From Mortierella sp. BCC40632 (taxonomy: Eukaryota > Mortierellomycota > Mortierellomycetes > Mortierellales > Mortierellaceae), in NCBI GenBank assembly GCA_011634665.1, contig WAEK01000014.1, forward strand, positions 226,001 through 290,000: DNA of 64,000 bases, given 5' to 3'. A model generated the notes under the pieces. It was not told the origin of the DNA and ran no database searches. It saw only the letters and a list, made by a program, of their open reading frames with translations. Below, piece by piece: positions 32,980-45,700 of the stretch. Position numbers and translations under genes: made by a program. Every line of letters begins with the position of its first letter. Position 1 is the stretch's first letter.

Positions 32980-35580
32980 ATGGGGTCCTCACAAGATAAC
33001 CGCCCAGCCCCTGACGACACACACCCACAGGTCAACGACGGTTCGATGGTAGGGGCCATCATCAACAACGAACTGATTGCACGCAATAGTAGCAACAGTA
33101 GTAGCAGTAGTAGTGGTCATATTACTACTACTACCACTTCTACTAAATCCTCTGGCAGACATGTTGGCGACGCCACGGACGATCTTCGCGCCACAAAATC
33201 ATTAACGACCGCAGCCCATCATCATCATCATTCCAAGGTCTCTGTCCACTCTAAACAGAAACATAGTCATAGACGCCAACGAAAGGCCCAATTTGAGCTC
33301 GGAGATGGACCCGATCGTTCAGGTGGTGAGAATCAAGGGGGTCTGCCGCAGGAACAGGCTCTTCTGCACGATCAGCAGCAACAGCAGCAAAAGCAGCAAA
33401 AGCAGCAAAAACAACAAAAGCAACAACCGCCGCCACAGGATCAAGAGACAACGGGTGAAGAGACAGAAGGAGACGAGAGTTCGGGACAGCATACATCGGG
33501 TCCGATCTTTCCACCAGTGTCAACCGAGTCCATGCCCGCCACCACGGTCAATGTTGTCAGTGGTGGGACAAGAAGGGGGCAGCAGGAGAAAGGCTATGAC
33601 CAGGATGGATACTCCCCTACCATCGATTCTGTGAATGGTCGGAACTCTAGCCGTGACGCCAAGGCAGGCACGAGCAGCACGACAACGACAACGACTAACC
33701 CTGGCGGTAGTGGCGGTGGAGTTCACAGCAGCAACAGAGAAGACGACTCGCTGGCCAAGACCTTGATCGACTCGACCCTGACCCAGTCCATGCGGGACCT
33801 GGACCTTCAAACTCCGCTCACACGCGAGGTCTCTTCTTCGAGGGAAGAGAAGATCACTGAAGAAGAATCACCGTCGACGAAGGATCAGGTGAACAACTCT
33901 CCAGCAGGACAGACACCGACTCTGACACCGACATCGACTCTGGCACACGCGCAGGCACAAGCACAAGCACAAGCACAGACACAGATACAAACACAGACTC
34001 GGGCACGGAGAGCAAGTGGCGAACCACTCAGCCATGTCAATCTCTCTACCCTCCCTCCAAAGAACCATGCGGGCCATGTCGTTGAAAAGAGCAGGAGTAA
34101 CCCGCCCGAGTCCGCGTATACTTCTTCGGACGCTGAAAGACCAGTGCATAAAAGCTCTGCCAGCATTCATGAGAGTCAGAATCTCACTGAAGAATCGTCC
34201 TCCTCTTCTTCTTCAAAGCAGCCTCGATATCGTGCCCTCGCCAAGGCGTCCCCAACCTCCAAACGCATGTCCAAGTTATTAGATCCCTCGACCTCGACCA
34301 CCACTCAGCCCTCTCTCACAAAGATCACTACACATACCGTCATTGCCATTAATCCAAAGCAGACAACCTTGGAAGCAACTGCCTCTGCAGGGGAACCCTT
34401 GACGGGCCCTGGTGAGGCTCCACGTAGCATCAAGGCGTCCTCGCCTAGATTACAGCCATCCCCAGCCGTCGAGCTTGTCTCCAAGTTTTTGACCTCGACA
34501 GCCACAGGGTCTGCTATTGCGATTCATGCTTCGGGCAGTGAGGACGATCCTCATCACCACCCCAGCTCTGCGAATGGATCTCCTACGAGTCAAAGGAAAA
34601 GTCCTAGAGGTCAGCATGACCGATCGAACGCCACCTCACCTCAACAAAGGACAGGCTTTACCTCTAAATTCTATCCAGCCTCGCCTACGCAACCTCAGTT
34701 GAGTTCCTCGGCCCCCAAATCCACGACGACGTCCAACCAATTGATACCCCCGACGATCGTCACTATCTCGAGTTCAGATGAGCGTCTTCATGAAACGGCA
34801 CAAACGGCAGCAGCCGGGGCGACGTCCCTTTCGACAGGACTCTCGAATCCTGCCCTTTCGTCAGCCACGTCGGCCTCGGCCATTGCAGCGGCGGCTGTAG
34901 CTCAATCGAATCTGTCTGGGAATGGGTCCAAGACGGGGACCCTGTCCCGAACACAACAAAAGTTGTGGCTGCAGCGTGATAATGTCCAGGATGTAGATGA
35001 GGATGAGATGGTTCGACGAGGAAGGGTTCAAAAGGATACGGATCGTATTAATCGAGAGTACAAGTGTGTTCGAATGACCATGGATCCTGCTTTGGAGAGT
35101 TTGCTTCGGTGTTTGGCCAGGAGTGGGAAGTCTCCCTTGCAGTTGCAAAAGCAATTCCAGCAACAACAGCAACAACAACAACAACAACAGTCTCCACAAC
35201 CGGAGATGGTGCAACAGTATCAGTCCACATCGACAGTACAACAGCATCGGTCATTACATAATTTGAATGGACAATACCAGGCGTCTCAGGGCACTAATGC
35301 GTCTGTGCAACAACAAAAGATGTATCAACAACATCAACAGCAGCAACAACAAGGGCAGCAGGTTGGGTTAGGGTTGCATACGGGGAACCAACAGGGAACA
35401 GCGACCATTGGTCGAGATAGTGGCAAGATGACACTTCGTCAGATGCAACAGCTGCACCACCAACATCAACAGCAACAACAGCAACAACAGCAACAACAAC
35501 AGCAACCACAGCCGCATACTCAACAACAGCCACAACAGCAAAGGGCACAACAACAGCAGTATCGTCCACACTATCAATGA
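32980..35580 (+). CDS. TCO89-like TORC1 subunit candidate, intrinsically disordered
   Basis: Intronless, 866 aa and almost wholly low-complexity: Ser-rich and His tracts near the start, a Gln/Lys run (~130-150), long Ser/Thr/Pro regions, and large polyGln blocks at the end. The one conserved-looking segment (~655-711) reads LSRTQQKLWLQRD, an acidic patch, MVRRGRVQKDTDRINREY, VRMTMDPALESLLRCL. This resembles the C-terminal signature of fungal TCO89, a TORC1 subunit at the vacuole that couples nutrient and glucose status to growth. The assignment rests on that motif from memory of the family. Length is near that of yeast Tco89 (~800 aa). Many Ser/Thr-Pro sites fit heavy phosphorylation. The upstream leader is pyrimidine-rich. 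Confidence 0.6.
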   Translation: MGSSQDNRPAPDDTHPQVNDGSMVGAIINNELIARNSSNSSSSSSGHITTTTTSTKSSGRHVGDATDDLRATKSLTTAAHHHHHSKVSVHSKQKHSHRRQRKAQFELGDGPDRSGGENQGGLPQEQALLHDQQQQQQKQQKQQKQQKQQPPPQDQETTGEETEGDESSGQHTSGPIFPPVSTESMPATTVNVVSGGTRRGQQEKGYDQDGYSPTIDSVNGRNSSRDAKAGTSSTTTTTTNPGGSGGGVHSSNREDDSLAKTLIDSTLTQSMRDLDLQTPLTREVSSSREEKITEEESPSTKDQVNNSPAGQTPTLTPTSTLAHAQAQAQAQAQTQIQTQTRARRASGEPLSHVNLSTLPPKNHAGHVVEKSRSNPPESAYTSSDAERPVHKSSASIHESQNLTEESSSSSSSKQPRYRALAKASPTSKRMSKLLDPSTSTTTQPSLTKITTHTVIAINPKQTTLEATASAGEPLTGPGEAPRSIKASSPRLQPSPAVELVSKFLTSTATGSAIAIHASGSEDDPHHHPSSANGSPTSQRKSPRGQHDRSNATSPQQRTGFTSKFYPASPTQPQLSSSAPKSTTTSNQLIPPTIVTISSSDERLHETAQTAAAGATSLSTGLSNPALSSATSASAIAAAAVAQSNLSGNGSKTGTLSRTQQKLWLQRDNVQDVDEDEMVRRGRVQKDTDRINREYKCVRMTMDPALESLLRCLARSGKSPLQLQKQFQQQQQQQQQQQSPQPEMVQQYQSTSTVQQHRSLHNLNGQYQASQGTNASVQQQKMYQQHQQQQQQGQQVGLGLHTGNQQGTATIGRDSGKMTLRQMQQLHHQHQQQQQQQQQQQQQPQPHTQQQPQQQRAQQQQYRPHYQ

Positions 35581-36029
35581 TGAGAAAGGAGAATGTGACT
35601 CTCCCTCTCCCTCCTCCTCCCTCCACACACACACACACACACCACACAAACACACAAGACATTGTCCATTGGAGCGTAAGAGCATAGTGAAGGAATAAAA
35701 AAAAAAGGGAACGGGTGCGTGAGAAATATTTTTTTTTTTACTTTTTCAGGTCCCACCTCAAGAGGACCCAGACTAAGTGCAGCATTGCATTACGGCATTA
35801 CGATCAAAAAAAAAAAAAAAGGAAGGCACGGTCCCTCGGTCTCTCTCACTCTTCTTCTTTTCTACTTTGTGCACAATCCACAAGACAGACACACAAACAG
35901 ACACAGCTTACAGCAACTTTTTTTTTTTTATTTTTTTTGTATTTGTAAAAAATATATTGGTTTCATTCATTCCCTTTTGGCATCGTCGTTCACTTTCTTT
36001 CTTACTTTTCATTTCACTTTTTAACTAGC
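35581..36029. other. Intergenic region before sugar transporter gene
   Basis: Contains a short CA tract (35625-35642), poly-A and poly-T runs. No coding sequence seen. Confidence 0.6.
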
Positions 36030-37311
36030 ATGTCACAACGACAGGATGAGACTCTCTCATCCACAAGGACATCTCTACCAACACCATCAACAACACCACA
36101 TGCTTTCCGGAATGGTCATTCAACAACCCGTTCTGTGACCTCTCCATCCGCAGCAACAGCAACAAACGATGGCACTCTCTCTGCAGTTGATACACATGGA
36201 CAACGACAACAACAGCAACAACAACGACCACCACCACCGCCATCATCACGGGGTCTATCAAAACTGAGTTTAATGGATATTGCTCGACTGACGGTTTGCA
36301 TGCTCGGTGTCCAGTTCACCTGTGAGTAGTTCAGTTGGGAGCTGGCTTGGACTTTTTTTCTCTTTCTCTTTCTCTTTCTTTGTCCTTTTCTTTTTTTTCT
36401 TGTCTTTGGAAAATGGGCCTTGCAGCTTGTAGTTATTTCATTCCATGTGAGGAAGCAATCTCAAGGAGCCTAACCTACAAGAGCCTCTCTCTCTCTTAAA
36501 AAAAAAAAAAAAAAAAGGGACGGTCGAGTTGGGATATGGAACACCATATCTCATGTCATTAGGTCTATCCAAGACGTTGACTCCTCTGGTCTGGTTAGCA
36601 GGACCTCTCTCTGGGCTATTGATTCAACCCTTGGTGGGGGTTTTCAGTGATACATTGGATTGGAAACTAGGTCGACGACGTCCATTTATTCTTATTGGAG
36701 CCTTGTTGACTATCCTTTCCATGTGGATTGTTGCCTATGCCAAGGAGCTGGCCATCTTGACCGTGGGTCATAAAGCTGAACAAGGGGAAGGAGATGACAA
36801 TGTATCCTCGACGGTACTATTTTTTTTTCTGTCTTTCTTTCTTTTTTTCCTTCTGCTTTCTTGCTTTGGAGTGAATAGGTTGCAGACAGGCTTTTTTTTT
36901 TTTTTTTTTTTTTTTTTTGGCTCTTTTATTCTTAATCTAACATCATCTCTCTCTGAAATAGATTCAAACGTGGACAATAGGATATGCAGTGACTGGATTC
37001 TATATCCTCGACTTTTCGATCAATGCAGTTCAATCCAGCTGTCGGTCCTTGATTCTTGACATTCCACCGACGAGTCAACAAGAGCGTTGTAATGCCTGGT
37101 CCGGATGGATGAACACTTTAGGATCTGTGGTAGGATTCTTTGCGGGTCAACTGAATTTGGTTCAACTCTTTCCTTGGTTGGGTCATACTCAGATCAAGGC
37201 CTTGGCTCATTTGGCCATGTTATTCTTTGTGGTGACATTGGCGACGACTTGTTTGAGTGTTCAGGAAGTACAATATGTACCTACGGAAGAGGATAAGAAA
37301 AAAAGTACAGT

Positions 37312-37350
<39 letters not shown>

Positions 37351-38633
37351 GTTTTTTTTTTTTAATTTGTTCCGCCATATGCGCCTCCAAGGACACTATT
37401 TTTTTTTCCTCCTTTTCAACTCACCTTGATATCTCTTATTCTTCTTCCCACGTGCACATTTGCAACTGAAATCCTCCCCCCCCCACCACCAAAAAAAAAA
37501 GGTCGGGATGGAGCAAAATTGGCGATATCTGGAGAGCACTTCGGAAACTACCCAAGGAGATCCAACTCATTTTTAATGTTCAATTCTTTGCTTGGATGGG
37601 TTGGTTCTCCTTTCTCTTTTACACCACCACTTGGGTTGGTGAAATCCTTGCCCGGTATCGAGATGATTTGCCACCAGGAGGAGGGATTGAAGCTGAACGA
37701 GCCGGCTCCTTCGCTCTACTATGTTGGGCCTGTGTCGCTGTCCTAAGTGGAGTCCTGATCCCTCGATTGACCCCCCAAGAAATTGGAAGAGATCGTTGGC
37801 CCAGAAACCCATTTACGTTACGAAACCTTTGGACCATGTCCTTGGTTTGGTTTGCGGCGACTATGGGAATGACTTGGTTTGTGGATGATCTTTGGGGAGC
37901 GACTTGGGTGATTGCTCTTTGTGGAGTCCCCTGGGCTATTGCGTTATGGGTTCCGTTTGCGATGGTTGGGGAGACGATCAGTCATATGAAAGATCGAATC
38001 GCCTCTCGAAAACAAAGACAAGACTCTTTGCGTGCTCAGAGACGACTCAGTGGCTATGGAACCATGCAAGGCACAGGACCAACACGACCTCTGATCATCG
38101 AAGGATCCACCAGTGCAAATAGGACAACAGTCACAGGAATCACGGAAAGTCAGACCCGTTTGCAAGGTCAAGTGAACGATGGCTATCCTACTACCGAGGA
38201 CGAAGAGGAGATGGACGACGACAACGATTTTGGTCATACAACAGATGAAGGTGCAGAGGACGAGATGGATAGAGCGTCCACCTCGTTGCTTGGTCACCGA
38301 GGTATCACGGAAGCAGAATTGACCCGAGAGATACAAAGTCATCGTCGAGGAAATCGAGGAGGACCCCATTTGGATGTTGGATTGGTGTTGGGGGTTCATA
38401 ATATCTATATTGTCATGCCACAGTTTGTGGATGCATTGGTAGCAAGTTGTCTCTTTGCGCTGATTGGGACGACCTCTATGCCTTTGACGCCCTCACCTTC
38501 TCCTGCTCCTCCGCCATCGTTGCTGTTGGAGGCATTCAGTTCCTATACGGGGGCTCCAGAGCCTGTTGGATGGATTCTTCGTTTCGGTGGACTGATGGCT
38601 CTTGTGGCTGCCTACTTGAGTCGACGCCTGTGA
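36030..38633 (+). CDS. SUT/SLC45-type sucrose or alpha-glucoside proton symporter
   Basis: Four exons: 36030-36321, 36518-36813, 36962-37304 and ~37502-38633, about 687 aa. A polar N-terminus with Gln and Pro runs precedes the first membrane helix. Family signatures in order are VELGYGTPYLMSLGLSK, VWLAGPLSGLLIQPLVGVFSD, the loop motif LGRRRPFILIGA, GYILD-like GFYILDFSINAVQ, AWSGWMNTLGSVVG, and FFAWMGWFSFLFYTTTWVGE. A long acidic cytoplasmic loop lies near 38180-38290. Such MFS (GPH/SUT) carriers import disaccharides with protons across the plasma membrane. The first two junctions are in phase. The last joins phase 1 to an acceptor (AAAAG/GTCGG) that needs phase 2, a one-base conflict at an A-rich border, so this exon end may be affected by an indel. 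Confidence 0.85.
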
Positions 38634-38881
38634 TCAAAGTCGGAGCCCCACCCCCACCCCCATGTTCTCTCCAGTAACTATAAAAAGAGTAGAAACAAAA
38701 CAAGGACAAATAAAGATGCGAAGGAGTATCGGGATGACCAAGGTTGGTACGGGCATGATCTTTCTCTCTCTCTCTTTCCAATCTCCTCAAGGCTTTCAGA
38801 GATCTTTTTATTTACCGCACGATGGTTACTATCCGACGTACCAACCCTCTCCCACGGAGTTAGTACGGCAAATATCACACA

Positions 38882-38916
<35 letters not shown>

Positions 38917-39048
38917 GAAGATAATTTACACAATTCACCAACCTAGTGCCCTAGTTTCCAGTGTATTGGTGTTCTAGGCACAACATCTATCAGCCAATAC
39001 CACATATAATAAAATCTTTCTTATATTATAAAAATATATTGTTTTTTT
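38634..39048. other. Convergent 3' region, no gene
   Basis: Between the 3' ends of the sugar transporter and sideroflexin genes. It holds a poly-T tract (~38885-38915) and AT-rich sequence near 39000-39045 with AATAAAA at 39008. Confidence 0.6.
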
Positions 39049-39722
39049 TTACAAGCCCTTGTTATAGGTTAGGGTCTTGATGGGCTCTCCCTTCGAGTCC
39101 TTCAAATGCCAGAACCGCTCCTCCAAAGTCTTGACATCCACAGTCGCATACTGAGGGAATGCCGCGATTGCCAGGGGCAAGGCAGTCATCAAGACCAAAG
39201 AAATCACTGCCAAGTTAATGGGCAAGACCGCCTTGGGGTATTGTTGTGCCCAAGAGGTGCGTTCCCATTGAGCCAAGACCAAAGGTGGGATGGTCAGGAC
39301 AGGGAAGTTGGTCAAGATCCTGGAGATGGCGACTTGGGAGATGGCGGACAGACCAGCCTTTTGCGACTTGCCTACACTCTTGCCCTCATGGTCATACACA
39401 TCAATGCCCTCACTATTCACAAAAAGGGAAGTAAGTGAGGGGGGGTTTAGTGGTGGTGGTAGTGATAATGAGTCATCTGTTGGAAAGAGAGAAAAAAAAA
39501 ATTGGAATCCCTGTCGTTCCTTTGATCATGCCTACCTGATTTCTTTGCCACGCATCAAAAAGACATTGACAGTGCCTGCAGCTGCAACTGCAGTAAAAGG
39601 GACAAGTCGAGTCAAGATGGTTCGGACACCGGGCGAAATTGAAGTCAACCTTGGCACAAGCTGATTCAATCCCACAGCCAAGAAACACGATGTTGTAACA
39701 GCCGACACATAAGCAACTGGTT

Positions 39723-39758
<36 letters not shown>

Positions 39759-40991
39759 ATAGGTGTTAATACAATAAAAGAATCATTTTCCTGGTTATTT
39801 TCTTTTAAATATAAAGTGGAATAACAAATAACCAGCTTACGGGCTGTCTCCTTCATGTCCATCTCAATCGTCTTGTTGGCGTTGGCATAGTTAAAGGCAA
39901 CGTTGACAGATTGATTGGCCCATTGCCAAAAGATGATGGAGCGTGTCGTAGGGTTAGGCATCAACATGCCTGCAGCCACCACCAAATTCGTTGGCACAAA
40001 CGATGACATGCGGAAGGGCAACAAAATGGGCTTGCCCGTGTCTGGGTGCAAAGTCGAGTCGCAAACTAATTGATGGGTAGGGGTTACAAAGGTAAGGGGT
40101 TAAAAAAAAAAAAAATGAGAGTCAGTGAGAGTAACACTCGGACCTCCCCTTTTTTTCTCCCTTGCATCATTGCTTGCAGATGGAATATATTGGTCCACGC
40201 GCGATAATCCCGAGATGACACATCCAAGTCAGACATTCTCTCTTTTTTTCTCCCAACTCGCTCTCCACAGTCGGAGAAAAAAAAAAAAATTCTCTTCTGT
40301 GGTCTTTCAAAGACGGTAGAAAGAAGGACCGGACTTTCTTTTTTTTTTTTTTTTTTTCAGACAGACAGATAAAAAAAAAAAAAAAAACTCTCCGGTATTC
40401 CCACGGACTCGGGTTTTGACGGTCCCTGGCCAATGGATCTTATACTCTGAAAAGAGAGAGAAACGATATCTAAACAAACCGAGAAAAGAAAAAAAAAACT
40501 TACTCTCCTTGGCACGCCACAACTTGTTGGGATCGGTGGTAGCAGGGATTCGACCTGCATTATAATCAGCAATCAAATTCTTGGCAGTCTCGAGTCGATG
40601 TGGAGTCACGAAGAGGTTCAAAGGAGAAGTGATCTTGATGAAATGCTGCACTCGACCAAGATACGTTGATTGATCAAACCGTGGCTTTGCTGAGGAGGGA
40701 GGAGAAAGAGAAGAAGAGGTTTAAGTCTCTCTGAACAAGCTCATTTTTTTTGTGGGGACAATAAAAAAAAATATAAAGTCTCTTTTTTTTTTCTCTCTTA
40801 CAGAGATCAATCCGAGGATACGAGGCCAAGGTGCCATAGCTCGTCGTCGCTGTCGTAGTAGTTGTGCTGCTCATGGTAGAATCTTCAGAGTCGTCGCTTT
40901 CAATAGTCAGTATTGTTGCTGAGCTGTCGATGCTGGTGCTATGACAGAGGAGATGTGTTGACTCGCTGTGAGATTCTATCAAGCCGGCCAT
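39049..40991 (-). CDS. FSF1: Mitochondrial sideroflexin (Fsf1-type amino acid carrier)
   Basis: Five exons on the minus strand: 40802-40991, 40504-40689, 39841-40065, 39536-39716 and 39049-39412; 381 aa with all phases consistent. Sideroflexins are inner-membrane carriers; animal SFXN1 moves serine into mitochondria for one-carbon metabolism. Signatures are DLSKPRFDQSTYLGR, NLIADYNAGRIP, LWRAKEICDSTLHPDTG, FRMSSFVPTNL, MPNPTTRSIIFWQWANQS and NYANANK. AYVSAVTTSCFLAVGLNQL, PFTAVAAAGTVNVFLMR, GIDVYD and SQVAISRILTNFPVLTIPPL follow. Four to five hydrophobic segments fit the family. The Thr/Ser-rich N-terminal ~55 residues are extra. The second intron (434 bp) contains an open stretch near 40430 that is not needed for the family alignment. 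Confidence 0.95.
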
Positions 40992-41115
40992 TTTTTTTTA
41001 TTTTTTTTTAGATTATTATTTTTGTCCGGTTTGTTGGTTTGTTGGTTTGTTGGTTTGATGTTGTTTTGTCAAGAGTTGAGAAAAAGTACAGTAGAACGAT
41101 TCGAATGAGAAGCAG

Positions 41116-41147
<32 letters not shown>

Positions 41148-41914
41148 TTAGGTGGAAGAGAATAGAGAAAAATAGATGGGAGAGAGAGAGAGGCCAGATG
41201 GGTATATGAGGAATAATGTCTGCCAAAAGAAAGAGAGAGAAAGAAAGAATGAAAAGAGCATTCAAGCAAAAAGGAAAAGAGAAGGAGAGAAGGAGATGAA
41301 TGATCCAGATGCACCCACAATTTCAAGGAGACAACAAGAAAAGAGAATAAGTGTGTGTGTGTGTGTTTGTGTGTTTCAAAAAAATAAAAAGGTAAGAGTG
41401 AAAAGCAAAAAAAAAAAAAAAAGGGTCTGGCAAAAAAAAGAAAGAAGAGAGGGGTGGAAGCAGTTATATAAATATGAAGGATGGGTTGCGCACTGGTCGC
41501 TTGGGAGCAGGTTGAGGCTAAGGAGGATGGCTTACAGTGAGTGAGTGAGTGAGTGAGAAGACTAAAGAGACAGCAGAGACAAAAGTCGAACGAGCAAATG
41601 ACGAGGATGACTCGAAGAGCCAAACGAGATAGAGAGAGAGGTGAGAGAGATGAGTAAAAGAAAGAGAGAAGAGAGAGAGAGAGGCGTGACCCTGAGAGAG
41701 CCTTTTTATGCATTCGCTGCTGGCCACACATTCTCTCTCCAGCTCTCTCTCTTCTCTTTCTCCCCAGCCAACCACAGCCCTTGCTATCTTTGTCTCTGCA
41801 TTTGTGGGGAAGAGAAGAGCAAGAATCCTGTTTTACTTTGGACTAGGAGGACAAACCATACGGACAGAAGAAATAATGATTGTACAGGAATACAAATAGC
41901 TATCTCAGGTACCA
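40992..41914. other. Intergenic region, GA-rich
   Basis: No gene. It includes (GA)n near 41127-41148, a GT tract (41353-41374), and GAGTGAGT repeats (41537-41557). The 85-220 aa frames are pure low-complexity shadows. Confidence 0.6.
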
Positions 41915-42669
41915 TCACCATCCTGAACCTGTCCCTGTGGTCCCTGTGGTCCCTGCCACCACTCCTGCCCATCCACTCATCGCTTTGACAGACCCCGCTG
42001 TCACCTCATGTCGGCAGATCGGACACTGGGCACTCTCCTTTAACCATTGGTCGATACATCCCCGGTGGAACAGATGCTTACAGGGCAACGGTCGGACTCG
42101 GTCCGTCAATTCGTAGACCTGCAAACAAATCGTACAGTTCTCCTCCACACCCTCCACCTCTGTCGACGTCTCCTTTAGACTCTGTGTTCGTCCTCGTCCA
42201 CCCTTGATCATCTTGGCATTGGAAGAGCTGCTGGTTGCACTGCCACAACCTGTTCCCAGGTCCATCCCACCGTCACCTTGATCCTCTATCCTCAAAGTCA
42301 CCAAGGATGAGGATGAGGACGAGGACGAGGACGTAACAGACTCCAGCGAGATGGATGTCGACAATCCTACCCAATTCGATTTCGTAGAGTTTGAATGCAC
42401 CAAACTCTCTTCTTCATCTTCGCCCTTTTCTTCTTTGTCCCGTTCACTCTCCAACAATGTCTTGGCTCGTTTCCAGCCAGTCAATGTTGGGGGTACCAAT
42501 AGACCTTCTCTCATTCGTTTTGACTTGAGATCTCTCCAGGTCGAGACGTAAGGATCCATCTTTCGAAGAGTGTGTGTTGCGACTCCTTTTGGCTTGACGT
42601 CTCCAATCTGTTCACAGAGTCGCAACAAACCTTCGTAGCTGTCATCCACTTGATCGTCGTTCTAGGATT

Positions 42670-42700
<31 letters not shown>

Positions 42701-45700
42701 GTGAGCATGCCTGAAATAGACAGAGGCTGTCTTGGGAAAGTGTATTGTGTGTGACCAAGCGAGAGTATCCTATTTCTTTCCTTACCAGATAGTCGTCCGG
42801 ATTACCCCACAATGTGTTCAACGTACTACTTTGGATGCAGCAACACACACACACACACACATTTCGCACACATGCAAAAAGAAACATCCGTTAGTTAGTC
42901 TATCCTCACTATCACACATTTGGAAAAAAAAAAAAAAGCACATAAGACAGTCCTTCGTTTACCTATCCGAGGTCCCATGAAGACTCGCAAGGTATTCCGA
43001 CTGCAACTCGAGCGCTCGAGCCAACTGTCGAATCTCCTCACGAAGATGATGTCCTTCTCGTGTCATGGGCGATCTGGATCTTAGTCGTCTCATCCTTTCC
43101 CGTCCTCCTCCTCTTCCTCCTCCTGCTCTCCTCGATCCATCCATTACGCTTATCATACCCAGATTAAATAGTGACCTCCTCTCTGATTCCCGCTCTTGCA
43201 TGTCAAAGTCGTTTGGCATGGGTGATTCCGAGTCGGGTTCTGATAAATCACTTATCCTAGTAGCCATGTAGGACCCATCCGATGGTTCACCCGTAACATT
43301 CGTTCTCAAAGGCAAAGGCCTTGTCACCGTCTGTGCCATGGAAATGTTATGCATAAAAGTAGGAGAAGAGAAGGATGGGGAAGAAGAAGAAGAAGTTGTC
43401 AAGGGGGAAGAAGGTTCAGAATCCAATTCGATGCCTTCTCCATTCAACTCGAGTTCAGGTGCTCGACGACGACTCTCGGGTCGTGTGGTGATTCGGGACC
43501 GGATGACTCTTGAAGAGATAGGTGGTCTCGTGATTCTCCTGAAAGAAGAAGAAGGAGTAGCATTTGTAATGGCTGTAGCTGCATCATCGTCGTTCTCAAC
43601 AAGAGCACCAGTACGATCCAAGCCCGATCTTTGTAACCGAGTCAACAAGGAAGTGGAGGTAGAAGCAGAGGCGGAAGATGGAGATGATGAAGAAGAAAAG
43701 GACGGAGCCAATGTTGGAAAGGATTGCAGTGACCTTGGTTCAGGAACCCATCCCGGGGAGTAAGGGTGGCGAGGTAACTCTCGACTACTATACAAGGGGC
43801 GATGAGAATGAGTTGTCACGCGATGACCGTTCATCGAGGGAGGATTATGCCAAGGAGGAGAAGAAGAAGAAGGGGAAGGACGATGGTTCAAATAAGAAAG
43901 AGAGTGAGTTTGGAACCAATCGAAATCATCCAAAGATGAACGTCCTATCCTGTCCCGAGTCTCCGGAGGTGAGTAGTCCATGTGGTCATACTCCTGTTCT
44001 CAAGCAAGAAAGAGAAAGAGAAAAAGAAAAAGAAAAGAAAAGAAAAATAACAACAGCAACGACGACGACAAAGAGCATCGTCCCAAGAGAGATAGAGAGA
44101 GATGGTTCAAAAAGAACAATCATCAGTACAGGTTGGACAAAGAAAACAGAAAAGTTTTTGGGAGAGAGAGTTTCTTTTTGTTTTTCATTTTTTTTTTCTT
44201 CTTGTTTCTATTTGATACTGAGGGGCAGGAGACTGACAGCACTTACTCGTTCACTTAAGAGTGCGTCGTACTCTTCCTGTTGCAGTCTCCTCGCTAGGAC
44301 TTCGTCCGACTCGTGTCCATGAGATCCTCCTCCTCCTCCAAAGCTCGAAAGCCTTGTCGAAAGAATATTCTCATGACCAAGGTCACCATCATCATCATCA
44401 TCGTCGTCGTCATCGTCGTCGTCGTCTTGGAGGTCGAGTGCTGCTTCCCTCCGCCGCATTTGTCCTGTGATTGAGGCAGCAGCCCTGGGTGTAGCAGTAG
44501 TGGTTGTAGCAGTAGTTGTTGTTGTTGTAGCAGTAGTAGTAATAATAGTAGTAATAGGTGTTGTAGCAATAGGTGTTGTAGTTGTAGTAGTTGTTGAAGT
44601 AAAAGTAGGTCGATTCGTGGTGGCTGAGTATTGATCAAGTTGCTGTGTTAACTGGGCCTGTGAACGCTGAAGTTGTGTCATGATCCGACTAAAGGATTCC
44701 AGCGTTCCCATCCCATCACTCGATGCCACCTCTGCGCCCTCTCCTCCTCCTCCGTCTTCCCCGCTTTCTCCTCCGCCTCCTCCTGTGCTCAGAGGGGATA
44801 AAGAGGAGGCTGCAAGAGAAGAGGAGGAGGGTGCCCCTTGACCCGAGACCTCTCGATGCATGCTCCTGTCCATGTCGTCGACTGACTCTGTTACCAGTTC
44901 CTCGTCCACCCAATTTCGCTCACGAGCTGTGTAATCTCTTGATAAGTGCTCAAGAGACGGGTCCTTGTCAGCGTCAATGTCAGCCTCATCCTTGTCCTCA
45001 TCCTTTTCCTCTCGAGTCTTTGAATCCTCGTCCCGCCTCTCTCCAGATCCAGTATAGCTCTCCCCTACACATTCTTGCAACACCTCCTCGGACGGGGTCA
45101 TGTCTGTGGCTGTAGAAGACATCATCCTATGTGAACCAGTTGAGGACAAAGAAGATCCATTCAACAAAGTCTCTTGCCAAGCAGGGTCTAGCTCGTCTGC
45201 AGAAGGAAACGTCCTTGGAAGGATGGCACTTGACCTTCGGATCCTGGCACAGGCTTCCATCTCGTCCAATAGATGACTGCTTGGCGTGGTCTGAGCATCC
45301 GATTGACTTGATCGGCGTGTCCATCGGTGGGACAAAGCCCGAAGTGGGGTCATGCTTTGCTCACTCCATGGATGCGTCGCATATCCATGGTAACCATCCG
45401 TCAACCCAAGCGAACCCATAGCCTCTTGGTAATCGTCATACCAAAGTCGTGTATAATGCTCGTGTCGAGGCAACGAAAATGAGGTCGCGGGAGAGTTGGG
45501 GTCCGATCCAAAATAAGACTGAATTGGTGACAACATTGGGTCGGGAGAGGTGAAAGAGTCGAGCAACGATGGCGAAGAATAGTTGCGCGTATGAGTATGA
45601 GCAGCGAGTCGGCCAGTGGTGGGAAGGGCTGTCGTGGAGACTGAGGGGTTCCCTCCATCCCGAGCACGCACAGCGGCCGTCGTAGGACGTTCACGACGAT

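Noticed and set aside
40380..40450. Possible extra exon in the sideroflexin gene (EYKIHW...)
   Set aside because: It would break the LWRAK...DSTLHPDTG family alignment, and direct joining of 40504 to 40065 is in phase and restores the motif.
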